Assembly (NCBI RefSeq): GCF_014137855.1
Contig: NZ_JACGWT010000001.1
Coordinates: 186,001-250,000, forward strand
DNA from: Microlunatus kandeliicorticis
GTDB taxonomy: Bacteria; Actinomycetota; Actinomycetes; Propionibacteriales; Propionibacteriaceae
Length of the DNA stretch: 64,000 bases
Reading direction: 5' to 3'
Below, piece after piece: positions 32,956 to 40,538 of this stretch (its first letter is position 1; each line of letters begins with the position of its first letter). Position numbers and translations under genes: made by a program. The notes beneath the pieces are model-generated. The model was not told the origin of the DNA and did not search any database. It saw only the letters and a program-made list of their open reading frames with translations.

Positions 32956-34668
32956 TCAGCGGGCCGACGCCACCCGTCCCGGCGCCCGGACGGTGGTGTC
33001 GCCGTGGGTGCTGTCGGCGTGCACGGCGAGCAGCGGCCAGGAGCGGATCCGGCGCAGGCTGGCCTCGGTGAAGGCGAGGTAGTCCGGGCCCTGCAGCCGG
33101 CTGAGCACCGTGGTGGCGCCCGAGCCGAGGTAGGCCAGGGCGGCGGTCTGGAACGCCGGGCTGTCGGCCCGCGGGACCTCGTGGCCGTGCACCCGCTCGT
33201 CGTAGATGAAGCCGCCGAGGTCGACCACCACCCGACAGCGGCGGGCGATGTTGCGGCCGACGACGTCGAGCTCGATGAGGTTGATCGGGTCGTCGCTGGT
33301 GACGCAACCCCGGGTCCGGGCGGCCACCGCGAGCGTCCGGTGCGGGAACCGGAGGCCGATCCGGGTGGTCAGGCTCGGGACGGCGACCGCGGCCAGGGCG
33401 GCCACGGTGACCAGCGCCAGCCCGGCGGTGCCGGCGCGCCGGAGCCGTGCCCGGTCCGCCGAGCGCCGGTGCCAGCGGTCGAGGACCACGGCGAAGGCCG
33501 AGCCGACGACCAGCGCCAGCGGTCCGGCGGCGAAGGCCGGGTAGTGCTGGTACCAGGTCGGGGTCAGCAGCAGGGCGCCGGCCTCGACCGCGAACAGGGC
33601 GACCAGCGGGCGGGCACCCCGGTCGGTCGCGGCCAGCACCACCACCAGCAGCAGCGCCAGGCCGGGCAGCACGGAGAGCAGCAGTCCGGGGTGGTCGATC
33701 CCGTAGTTCTGCAGCCCGACGATCGCCGCGACCCGGGTGGTCGGCGGGAGCGACGAGTGCTGCCGGCCCAGCTGGTCGAGCACCACCTCGCGCCACATCG
33801 GGCCCGGCGCGGCCAGCCAGAACGGCAGACAGACCGCCACCGCGGTGGCGGCGGCACCGGCCACGACGAGCAGCGCCCGGCGGGCGCCGCGGACGGCGAG
33901 CACCCAGCCGGCCAGCACCAGCACCGAGGCCGCGCCCCAGATCTTGAGACACGGGGAGGCGCCGACCAGCACGCCGGCCAGCAACCAGGGCACCCAGCGG
34001 TCGGTCGGCCGCGCTCCCGCCCCGCCTGTCGTCTCGTCCGTCGTCCTGTCCGCCGTCCCGTCCGCAGCCCGCGCGGCCGGATGCGTGCGTCCGAGCGCGC
34101 GCACCAGCACCAGCACCGCGAGCAGCTGGACCAGCGCCTGCGGGGTCTCGAGCAGGGTCAGGTGCTCGTCGAACACCGCGGGCCAGTAGCCGGCGTAGAA
34201 CAGTCCGGCCACCCAGGCGGCCGGCCGGGACCGGCGCCGGAGGACGGCGACCACCAGGGCCGCGTTGACGCCGCCGAGTAGGCACCAGGCGATCCGCGCC
34301 ACCGCGAACGCGGCGGGCTCCCTGACCCACCGGCTCAACGCGGCGAACGGGCTCAGCACCAACAGGATCCCCGGCGGGTGCAGCAGCAGGAAGTCGCGGT
34401 ACGGCAACCGCCCGTCGACCAGGGCCAGCGCGGCCGCGAAGTGGACGCCGTCGTCGTAGTTGCCGTAGCCGTACAGCCCGGTGCCGCGGAGCAGCAGGGC
34501 GAGCCGGACCGCGGCGGCCAGCGCGCCGACCACCACCGGGGCCGGGTCCGGCCGCGGTCGACGGTCGCGCAGCCGTCGGCCGCCGACCTTGCCGGACAGC
34601 CCTGCCTGCCCTCCTGCCCGCACCCGCGCCCGCACCCCTGTCTCGGTGCTCACCACCCCGGTCGCCAC
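32956..34668 (-). CDS. Polytopic membrane glycosyltransferase-like protein (GT-C fold)
   Basis: A membrane protein of about 570 residues with ten or more hydrophobic segments. Near the N-terminus GLYGYGNYDDGVHFAAALALVDGRLPYRDF has the D-D/E-containing first outer loop and the YRDFxxxHPPG pattern (YRDFLLLHPPGILLV) typical of GT-C transferases that use polyprenyl-phosphate sugars. A soluble C-terminal part (about 440-570) includes ARTRGCVTSDDPINLIEL. A R/T/G-rich loop around 205-225 is low complexity. Donor and acceptor are unknown. The start is uncertain: GTG at 34668 has a TACGGT hexamer ending 7 nt upstream; longer starts to 34737 are possible. Confidence 0.7.
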   Translation of the reverse strand: MATGVVSTETGVRARVRAGGQAGLSGKVGGRRLRDRRPRPDPAPVVVGALAAAVRLALLLRGTGLYGYGNYDDGVHFAAALALVDGRLPYRDFLLLHPPGILLVLSPFAALSRWVREPAAFAVARIAWCLLGGVNAALVVAVLRRRSRPAAWVAGLFYAGYWPAVFDEHLTLLETPQALVQLLAVLVLVRALGRTHPAARAADGTADRTTDETTGGAGARPTDRWVPWLLAGVLVGASPCLKIWGAASVLVLAGWVLAVRGARRALLVVAGAAATAVAVCLPFWLAAPGPMWREVVLDQLGRQHSSLPPTTRVAAIVGLQNYGIDHPGLLLSVLPGLALLLVVVLAATDRGARPLVALFAVEAGALLLTPTWYQHYPAFAAGPLALVVGSAFAVVLDRWHRRSADRARLRRAGTAGLALVTVAALAAVAVPSLTTRIGLRFPHRTLAVAARTRGCVTSDDPINLIELDVVGRNIARRCRVVVDLGGFIYDERVHGHEVPRADSPAFQTAALAYLGSGATTVLSRLQGPDYLAFTEASLRRIRSWPLLAVHADSTHGDTTVRAPGRVASAR

Positions 34669-34675
34669 GGCGGGC

Positions 34676-34681
34676 ACCGTA
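34676..34681 (-). promoter_or_regulatory. -10-like hexamer TACGGT of a leaderless promoter
   Basis: On the minus strand TACGGT ends 7 nt before the GTG at 34668, supporting that start for the membrane glycosyltransferase-like gene. Confidence 0.4.
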
Positions 34682-34804
34682 GGTCGACCCGGTGGCCGGC
34701 CGGGAACGCGCGGGCGGACACCACAGGCGCGGCTCACCAGCCCTCAGCCGCTCCCCAGCCGCCCGTCGGACCATTCCGGACGGGGGTGGCCGGCTGAGAA
34801 TCCG

Positions 34805-34835
34805 CCGCGGATCCCGGGCTCGGGACAATCCGCGG
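34805..34835. promoter_or_regulatory. Inverted repeat in the region upstream of the sigK-like operon
   Basis: CCGCGGAT (34805-34812) and ATCCGCGG (34828-34835) are perfectly complementary with an inner CCCG/CGGG pair. It lies 86 nt before the leader peptide start, in the 252-nt gap between divergent genes; it could be an operator or a 5' leader hairpin. Confidence 0.4.
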
Positions 34836-34920
34836 CCGGGTGGGCTGCGAATCGCCGGTGTCCAGTGACCAGCAGGACCGACCACCGGGTGACAGCCCGG
34901 CCACCACGCGAGGAGCCCAC

Positions 34921-34974
34921 GTGACCGACCACCCGACGTGTCCGGTCCCGGCCTCCGCGACCAGGGCCGGCTGA
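34921..34974 (+). CDS. Short leader ORF translationally coupled to the ECF sigma factor gene
   Basis: A 17-codon frame (VTDHPTCPVPASATRAG, stop TGA) starts at GTG with a strong GAGGAG 6 nt upstream. Its TGA overlaps the ATG of the sigma factor gene as TGATG, while the sigma gene itself has only a weak ribosome binding site. This is the usual geometry of translational coupling. The peptide resembles nothing known. It may simply deliver ribosomes, or it may sense translation of its Thr/Pro/Ala-rich codons. Confidence 0.5.
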   Translation: MTDHPTCPVPASATRAG

Positions 34975-35639
34975 TGCCGTTGCACGCGGTCCCCGACGGC
35001 GCCGGTCGCGGCGCCGACCCGGGTCGCAGTGCGACGGACCCGGCCGTCGCGGCGTCCGCCGCCGGTGCGGCGACGTCGGGGCCGGAGCTCAACGTACGGC
35101 TCACCACGTTGCTCGCGGCCAGCGCCCGCGGCGACGAGCAGGCGTTCGCCGAGCTGTACGACGTCACCAACGCCCGCATGTACGGCGTGATCCTCCGCGT
35201 GCTCCGCGCGGTCGACCACGCCACCGAGGTCACCCAGGAGTTCTACGTGGAGGTCTGGCGCCAGGCCGGTCGGTACGACCGCAGCCGCGGCTCCGTGCTG
35301 GCCTGGATGACCACGATGGCGCACCGCCGGGCCGTCGACCGGGTGCGGACGGTGACCAGCGACACGGCGCGCGACGACCGGTACGCCCGCGAGACCGAAC
35401 CGCGGGCCTTCGACCAGGTCTGGGGCGAGGTCGAGCAGAGCCTCGACCGGCAGCGGGTCCGCAGTGCGCTCGAAGGGCTGACCCCGGTGCAGCGCGAGGC
35501 CGTCACCCTTACCTACTTCGGCGGCTACACCCACGTCCAGGCCGCCGAGCTGCTCCAGGTGCCGCTCGGCACCGTCAAGACCAGGATCCGGGACGGACTG
35601 ATCCGGCTCCGCGACACGCTCGGGATCGACCATGGCTAG
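34974..35639 (+). CDS. sigK: ECF RNA polymerase sigma factor, SigK-like
   Basis: A 221-residue ECF sigma factor with region 2 (FAELYDVTNARMYGVILRVL, VTQEFYVEVWRQAGRYD, VLAWMTTMAHRRAVDRVR) and region 4 (LTPVQREAVTLTYFGGYTH, then AAELLQVPLGTVKTRIRDGL). The order sigma-RskA and the sequence style fit the SigK (ECF19) group, which responds to redox or envelope stress. Start ATG at 34974 sits on the stop codon of the leader ORF; a GTG at 34938 in frame is a less likely start. It overlaps the anti-sigma gene by 8 nt. Confidence 0.88.
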   Translation: MPLHAVPDGAGRGADPGRSATDPAVAASAAGAATSGPELNVRLTTLLAASARGDEQAFAELYDVTNARMYGVILRVLRAVDHATEVTQEFYVEVWRQAGRYDRSRGSVLAWMTTMAHRRAVDRVRTVTSDTARDDRYARETEPRAFDQVWGEVEQSLDRQRVRSALEGLTPVQREAVTLTYFGGYTHVQAAELLQVPLGTVKTRIRDGLIRLRDTLGIDHG

Positions 35640-36549
35640 CCGTCTCTTCGGGCCCCGTCCGCGCCGCTCGGTGCCCTCGCCCGGACCCGAGCCGGAGGAA
35701 GCGCACGTCGGTCTCGGCGCGCTGGCCACCGACGCGCTCGAGCCGTGGGAGCTCGCCGACCTCGACGCGCACCTCGCCGAGTGCCGCTGGTGCCGCCAGG
35801 AGGCCGTCGGGTTCACCGAGACCACCGCCGAGCTGGCGCGGCTGACCGCGAGCCCGGCACCGGCCGCGGTCCGGGTCGCGGTGCTCGAGGCCATCACCAC
35901 CGTCCGGCAGCTGCCGCCGACGCCGCGGGCGATCGGCGGGCTGGGGGAGCGCCGTGAGGTCGAGGCCGCCGAGGCCATCGCCGTCGGCGCCGACCCGCGC
36001 GACCAGAGCCGCCGCCGGGCCGGTCGTCGACCCGGCCGACGGACGCTGCCGCTGCGGGCGGCGATCGGGCTGGCCGCCGCGGTCGCGGTGGTCGCCGGGT
36101 TCGGCGGGGTCGCGGTGCACGGCGAGCTGCAGCAGCGGGCCGACCAGCGGGCGGCGCAGGCGGTCCCGGGCGCGGACGCCTCGACGCGTGCGGCCGCGGA
36201 CCGGCAGGAGTCGGAGATCCTCGCCGCCCCGGACGCCCGGGTGGTCAACCGGCGAATGCCGGACGGCAGCACCCTGACCTTCCTGGTCTCGCGGAGCCGG
36301 AACGCCGCGCTGGTGATCACCGCCCAGCTGGCCGACCCCGGTGCCGGGCGCACCTACCAGCTCTGGACCGGGCTCGGCTCGGGCCAGGACGCGACGTTCC
36401 TGCCCGACCGGACCTTCGGCGGCGGGTCGGGCCAGCGGATCCTGGTCAGCGGGGACGTCCGCGACGCCACCGCGCTCGCGGTCACCGTCGAGCACGCCGG
36501 CGGAGCGCTGACCCCTTCCGGGCCGCCCGTCGCGGTCGCGCCGATCTGA
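35632..36549 (+). CDS. rskA: Anti-sigma-K factor, RskA family membrane protein
   Basis: A 305-residue membrane anti-sigma factor. The N-terminal cytoplasmic part has a zinc-finger-like H47-x3-C51-x2-C54 motif (AHLAECRWCRQE) that would hold the sigma factor, one membrane segment at about 141-162 (LRAAIGLAAAVAVVAGFGGV), and an extracytoplasmic RskA domain (SRSRNAALVITAQL, YQLWTGLGSGQDATFL, ALAVTVEHAGGALTPSGPPV shown in part). Overlap of 8 nt with the sigma gene indicates coupled synthesis. In the family, the domain outside the membrane is cut on a signal to release the sigma factor. Confidence 0.9.
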   Translation: MASRLFGPRPRRSVPSPGPEPEEAHVGLGALATDALEPWELADLDAHLAECRWCRQEAVGFTETTAELARLTASPAPAAVRVAVLEAITTVRQLPPTPRAIGGLGERREVEAAEAIAVGADPRDQSRRRAGRRPGRRTLPLRAAIGLAAAVAVVAGFGGVAVHGELQQRADQRAAQAVPGADASTRAAADRQESEILAAPDARVVNRRMPDGSTLTFLVSRSRNAALVITAQLADPGAGRTYQLWTGLGSGQDATFLPDRTFGGGSGQRILVSGDVRDATALAVTVEHAGGALTPSGPPVAVAPI

Positions 36550-36574
36550 GCCCCGCCCGGCCGGCTCCTGCTGG

Positions 36575-37900
36575 TCAGGCGGTGAACCCGCGCCCGGGCG
36601 TCAGCGCGTCGGCCAGGTCGGCGGCCAGCCGCGGCACCGCACCGGGGTCGAGGTGGCTGACCGTGATCCGGATCCCGGGGGCGGCGCGGAGCCGGAACCG
36701 GGTGCCCGGGGCCACCGCCCACCCGGCGGTCAGCAGCCGGGCGGTCACCGCCGCCTCGTCGGGCACCCGGACCCAGACGTTGAGCCCGGTGCCGCCGACG
36801 GCGTCCAGACCGGCGCCGGTCAGCGCCTGGACCAGCGTGGAGCGCCGGAGGTCGTAGGCCGCGGCCGCCCGACCGACCTGGGCGGCGACGTCCGCCGACT
36901 GCCAGCAGCCGAGCAGCAGCCGCTGCAGCACGGTGCTGACCCAGCCCGGACCGACCCGGAGCCCGTCCTCGACCCGGGTCATCGTCTCCTCGTCGCCGGT
37001 GACCACCGCGGCCCGCAGGTCCGGCCCGTACGGCTTCGAGGCGGAACGAACGAAGGCCCACCACCGGGTGGCGCCGGCCAGCGCGTGCAGCGGGGTGCCG
37101 GCCAGCTCGGCGGCGTGGTCGTCCTCGACCAGCAGCGTGTCCGGGTGCCGGGTGAGCACGGCGCGCAGCTCGGCCGCGCGGTCGGCGTCGAGCCGGGCGC
37201 CGGTCGGGTTCTGCGCCCGGTCGGTGACCACCACCGCGGTGGCACCGCCGGCCAGCGCCCGGTCGAGCGCGTCGGGTCGCGGCCCGGCGTCGTCGACGGC
37301 CACCGGGACCGTCCGCAGCCCGAGCCCGGCGGCCAGTGCCAGCGCGTTGGGCCAGCCCGGGTCCTCGACCGCGACCGCGTCCCCGGGACGCAGCCGGGTC
37401 CGCAGCACCCGGCCGAGGCCGTCGAGCCCGCCGTGGGTCAACGCCACCGGCCCGGCGGGCACCCCGTCGCCGTCGAGCCGGCGCCGCGCCTCGGCGGCCA
37501 CCTCGGGCAGCACGCCGCCGGTCGGGGCGGCCGCCACCAGCCCGGCGCCGAAGACGTCGCCGGCCAGGGCGGACAGATCAGGCAGCAGCTGCGGGTCGGG
37601 CTGTCCGCCGGCCAGGTCGACCGCACCGGGCGGTGCGTCGTCGAGCACCCGGGTGGCTCCGGCCGGGCGGTAGCGGACGAACGTCCCGGCCCGCCCGCGG
37701 GTCTCGAGCAGGCCGCGGTCGCGGAGGGTGGCGTAGGCGCCGGCCACCGTCCCCGGAGCGACCCCGAGGTCGTCGGCCAGCGCCCGGATCGGCGGCAACG
37801 GTGCCTCGGGCGGCAGCGTCCCGGCGGCGATCGCCTGCTCGAGGTCGGCCACCAGCTCTTTGACCGTGCCACCGCGCGGGCGATATCGTACTGCGTCCAT
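36575..37900 (-). CDS. MocR-type regulator: GntR helix-turn-helix fused to PLP aminotransferase fold
   Basis: A 441-residue MocR/PdxR-family protein. Residues 1-75 form a GntR winged helix (LPPIRALADDLGVAPGTVAGAY). The rest is a fold-type I aminotransferase domain (LTHGGLDGLGRVL, VEDPGWPN, TDRAQNPTGARLDADR) with the PLP-binding Lys near residue 289 (RSASKPYGPDL). Such proteins sense PLP or an amino-acid aldimine. The ATG at 37900 has a TACATT hexamer ending 6 nt before it and lies in the middle of a palindrome, so it should control its own gene. The divergent gene encodes a PNPOx-like flavoprotein, the obvious second target. Confidence 0.88.
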   Translation of the reverse strand: MDAVRYRPRGGTVKELVADLEQAIAAGTLPPEAPLPPIRALADDLGVAPGTVAGAYATLRDRGLLETRGRAGTFVRYRPAGATRVLDDAPPGAVDLAGGQPDPQLLPDLSALAGDVFGAGLVAAAPTGGVLPEVAAEARRRLDGDGVPAGPVALTHGGLDGLGRVLRTRLRPGDAVAVEDPGWPNALALAAGLGLRTVPVAVDDAGPRPDALDRALAGGATAVVVTDRAQNPTGARLDADRAAELRAVLTRHPDTLLVEDDHAAELAGTPLHALAGATRWWAFVRSASKPYGPDLRAAVVTGDEETMTRVEDGLRVGPGWVSTVLQRLLLGCWQSADVAAQVGRAAAAYDLRRSTLVQALTGAGLDAVGGTGLNVWVRVPDEAAVTARLLTAGWAVAPGTRFRLRAAPGIRITVSHLDPGAVPRLAADLADALTPGRGFTA

Positions 37901-37907
37901 AGACGCA
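37892..37907. promoter_or_regulatory. Operator palindrome over the MocR start codon
   Basis: TGCGTC-CATA-GACGCA is a perfect inverted repeat whose centre contains the MocR ATG. It lies in an unusually A/T-rich 35-nt divergent promoter that also holds TATCAT (37911-37916), a possible -10 for the plus-strand gene. Confidence 0.55.
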
Positions 37908-37935
37908 ATGTATCATTACAAAGTGAGGAGCTCCG

Positions 37936-38613
37936 GTGGACTACCAGGTCACCGCGGCGACCACCCCGACCCGGCTCCGCGAGCGGGTCGGCTACGACCG
38001 GGAGGCCGTGCACGCGGTGCTCGACGAGGCGCTGCTGTGTCACGTCGGGTTCGTGGTCGACGGCACGCCGGTGGTGCTGCCGCAGCTGCACGCCCGGGTG
38101 GGGGAGGAGCTGCTGCTCCACGGGTCGACCGGCGCCCGCGCGCTCCGCGCCGCCCGCACCGGCGGTCTCGACGTCTGCGTCACGGTGACCCTGGTCGACG
38201 GGCTGGTGCTGGCCCGGTCCGCGTTCCACCACTCGATCAACTACCGGTCGGTGGTGGTGATCGGCCGCGCCGTCGAGGTGGTTGGCGAGGGGGCCAAGCA
38301 GCAGGCACTCCGGGCGCTGGTCGACGCGGTGGTGCCGGGGCGTTCCGACCACGTCCGCGGCCCGTCCCGCCGCGAGCTCGCGGCGACCACCGTGCTCTCG
38401 GTGTCGCTGGCCCAGTCCTCGGTCAAGACCCGCTCCGGTCCGCCGGGCGACGACGCCGAGGACCTCGGGCTGCCGTTCTGGGCCGGCGTGCTGCCGGTCA
38501 GCGGACCGGCACCCGGCCGTCCCGAGCCCGCGCCCGACCTCGCCGCCGGCATCGAGGTGCCCGCCCACGTCCGCGGGTGGAGCCGGCCCGGTGGGGGCGT
38601 GTCGAGCCGCTGA
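37936..38613 (+). CDS. Pyridoxamine 5'-phosphate oxidase-like flavin-binding protein
   Basis: A 225-residue split-barrel protein of the PNPOx-like/flavin-nucleotide-binding group. The pattern VGYDREAVHAVLDEALLCHVGFVVDGTPVVLPQL (shown in part: LCHVGFVVDGTPVVLPQ), LLHGSTGARALRA, and FHHSINYRSVVVIGRAVEV is that of the family, which binds FMN or F420 and often serves as nitroreductase or haem-utilising protein. GTG at 37936 has GAGGAG 5 nt upstream. It is divergent from the MocR gene, sharing its promoter region, so vitamin B6-related control is likely. Confidence 0.82.
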   Translation: MDYQVTAATTPTRLRERVGYDREAVHAVLDEALLCHVGFVVDGTPVVLPQLHARVGEELLLHGSTGARALRAARTGGLDVCVTVTLVDGLVLARSAFHHSINYRSVVVIGRAVEVVGEGAKQQALRALVDAVVPGRSDHVRGPSRRELAATTVLSVSLAQSSVKTRSGPPGDDAEDLGLPFWAGVLPVSGPAPGRPEPAPDLAAGIEVPAHVRGWSRPGGGVSSR

Positions 38614-38686
38614 GGTCGGCTCCGTCCGGCTGGCGTGCACCGCCCGAGCGCGTGCCGCAGGATGGACGACGACACGAGGAGCCGAC

Positions 38687-39181
38687 ATGCCCACCTACCT
38701 GATCGGGGTCACCTTCGCCGCCGGAGCGGAGGAGGTGCCGATGGACCAGTGGCGCCCGGAGGAGATCCAGGCGCACCTCGACTACTACGCCGCGCTCGAC
38801 GCCGAGCTGCGCCGCACCGGCGAGCTGGTCGGCGGCTCGATCCTCACCGGACCCGACCTGGCCAAGATCGTCACCGTCGACCCCGACGACCCGGACCGGG
38901 CCCCGGTGGTCAGCGACGGTCCGTTCGCCGAGTTCAAGGAGTGGCTGGCCGGCTTCCAGCTGGTCGAGGTCGATAGCGAGGAACGCGCCGTCGAGATCGC
39001 CGCGCTCGTCTCGGCGGTGCCCGGCCGTGGCGGGCGCCCGACCGCGCAGCCGATCCAGCTGCGTCGGGTGATGGACGACACCCCCGGGGACGTCACCGGG
39101 ATGGAGGCCTACCTGCGTACCGCCGACGGCCCGGCTCACGACTCTGCCGACGACTCTGCCGACGACTCTGCCGAGGGCTGA
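38687..39181 (+). CDS. YCII-related domain protein (DGPF family) upstream of ECF42 sigma factor
   Basis: A 164-residue protein with the DGPF/YCII signature: VVSDGPFAEFKEWLAGFQLVEV near residue 80-100, preceded by LDYYAALDAELRRTGELVGGSIL. The start ATG at 38687 has GAGGAG 7 nt upstream. It is 16 nt before the ECF42 gene; DGPF proteins are the constant genomic partners of that sigma group and are thought to bind the sigma factor or act as antioxidants. The C-terminal 35 residues are not conserved and end in a tandem repeat (DSADDSADDSAEG). Confidence 0.87.
   Translation: MPTYLIGVTFAAGAEEVPMDQWRPEEIQAHLDYYAALDAELRRTGELVGGSILTGPDLAKIVTVDPDDPDRAPVVSDGPFAEFKEWLAGFQLVEVDSEERAVEIAALVSAVPGRGGRPTAQPIQLRRVMDDTPGDVTGMEAYLRTADGPAHDSADDSADDSAEG
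39140..39175. repeat. Three tandem 12-bp repeats at the 3' end of the YCII gene
   Basis: GACTCTGCCGAC occurs twice and GACTCTGCCGAG once, head to tail and in frame, encoding D-S-A-D/E units. It is a candidate site for length change by slippage. Confidence 0.85.
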
Positions 39182-39197
39182 GGACGGGGCAGGGCCG

Positions 39198-40538
39198 GTG
39201 GAGCGGGCCGGGGCGGACCGGGAGGTCGAGGCGGTGCTGCGGGCCGAGGCTCCGCACGTGCTGGCTCGGCTGGCCCGCCGGGTCGGTGACTTCGCCTCCG
39301 CCGAGGATGCCGTCCAGGAGGCGATGATCGCGGCCGCCCGGCACTGGCCCGCCGAGGGCGTCCCGGACCGGCCGCGCGGCTGGCTGCTGCGCACCGCGGA
39401 GCGCCGGTTCGTCGACCAGGTGCGTTCGGAGCAGAGCCGCCGCGCTCGCGAGCAGGCGGTGGCCCGGGACCGGGAACGGCTGGCGCCGGCGACCGACGCG
39501 CAGGACGGCTCCGACGACGAGGACGACTCGCTCCAGCTGCTGTTCCTGTGCTGTCACCCGGTCCTCAGCCCCGGGTCGGCGGTCGCCCTGACCCTGCGCG
39601 CGGTCGGCGGGCTCGGCACCGCCGCGATCGCGGCCGCCTTCCTGGTCCCGGAGAACACCGTCGCCACCCGCATCAGCCGGGCCAAGCAGCAGATCCGCGC
39701 GGCCGGGGCCAGGTTCGTCCCGCCCGACCCGGCGGAGGAACGCCGCCGGCTGCGCAGCGTCCGGCAGGTGCTCTACCTGATGTTCAACGAGGGGTACGCG
39801 GCCACGGCCAGCGACCAGCTCCAGCGGCGCGCGCTGGCCGACGAGGCGGTCCGACTGACCCGGACGGTCCACGACCGTCGGCCCGCGGACGCCGAGACCG
39901 CCGGACTGCTGGCCCTGCTGCTGCTGGCCCACGCCCGGCGCGACGCCCGGACGACGGCCGACGGCACGCTGGTCCCGCTCGCCGACCAGGACCGGCGGCG
40001 CTGGGACGTGACCATGATCGCGGACGGGCTGCGGCTGCTGGACGCGGCGCTGGTGGAGGGCGCGGTGGGGGAGTACCAGCTGCAGGCCGCGATCGCCGCC
40101 GAGCACGCACGCGCCCCTCACGCCGACGCGGTGGACTGGACCCGGATCGCCACCCTCTACGGGCTGCTCGAGCAGGTGACCCGGAACCCGGTGGTCCGGC
40201 TCAACCGCGCGGTCGCGGTGGCCGAGGCGGACGGCCCCGAGGCCGGACTGATGATCATGGACGGGGCCGCCGACCATGATCATCCCGGGCAGCCCGACCA
40301 TGATCGCGCCCGGGACGGCCGCGGTGATCAGGAGCGCGGGCGCGTCCACGACCAGCTGCGGCAGACCCACCGCTGGTGGGCGGTCCGGGCCCAGCTGCTG
40401 GAGCGGGCGGGACGGCTCGACGAGGCGAGGGCGCACTACCGCGAGGCCGCCGCGCGGGCCACCAACCGGGTCGAGCAGCGCTACTTGGTCGGCCGGGCCG
40501 CGGCGCTCGGCCCGGACGACGACAGCGAGCCGCGGTGA
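39198..40538 (+). CDS. ECF42-type RNA polymerase sigma factor with C-terminal helical extension
   Basis: A 446-residue sigma factor, far longer than ordinary ECF factors. Region 2 is at about 20-90 (FASAEDAVQEAMIAAARHWP, GWLLRTAERRFVDQVR), region 4 at about 135-190 (LRAVGGLGTAAIAAAFLVPE, TVATRISRAKQQI). The DUF6596/TPR-like extension follows with VLYLMFNEGYAAT and ADEAVRLTR. Near residue 350-382 a D/H-rich stretch (MIMDGAADHDHPGQPDHDRA) interrupts the helical repeats where relatives have only a short loop; it is encoded by an inverted repeat of GATGATCATGG. GTG start at 39198. ECF42 factors work with DGPF proteins, here encoded 16 nt upstream. Confidence 0.88.
   Translation: MERAGADREVEAVLRAEAPHVLARLARRVGDFASAEDAVQEAMIAAARHWPAEGVPDRPRGWLLRTAERRFVDQVRSEQSRRAREQAVARDRERLAPATDAQDGSDDEDDSLQLLFLCCHPVLSPGSAVALTLRAVGGLGTAAIAAAFLVPENTVATRISRAKQQIRAAGARFVPPDPAEERRRLRSVRQVLYLMFNEGYAATASDQLQRRALADEAVRLTRTVHDRRPADAETAGLLALLLLAHARRDARTTADGTLVPLADQDRRRWDVTMIADGLRLLDAALVEGAVGEYQLQAAIAAEHARAPHADAVDWTRIATLYGLLEQVTRNPVVRLNRAVAVAEADGPEAGLMIMDGAADHDHPGQPDHDRARDGRGDQERGRVHDQLRQTHRWWAVRAQLLERAGRLDEARAHYREAAARATNRVEQRYLVGRAAALGPDDDSEPR
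40250..40284. repeat. Inverted GATGATCATGG repeat inside the ECF42 gene
   Basis: GATGATCATGG (40250-40260) and CCATGATCATC (40274-40284) are perfectly complementary around 13 nt, and GACCATGATC occurs again at 40298. The DNA codes for the D/H-rich stretch that is absent from relatives. Confidence 0.75.
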
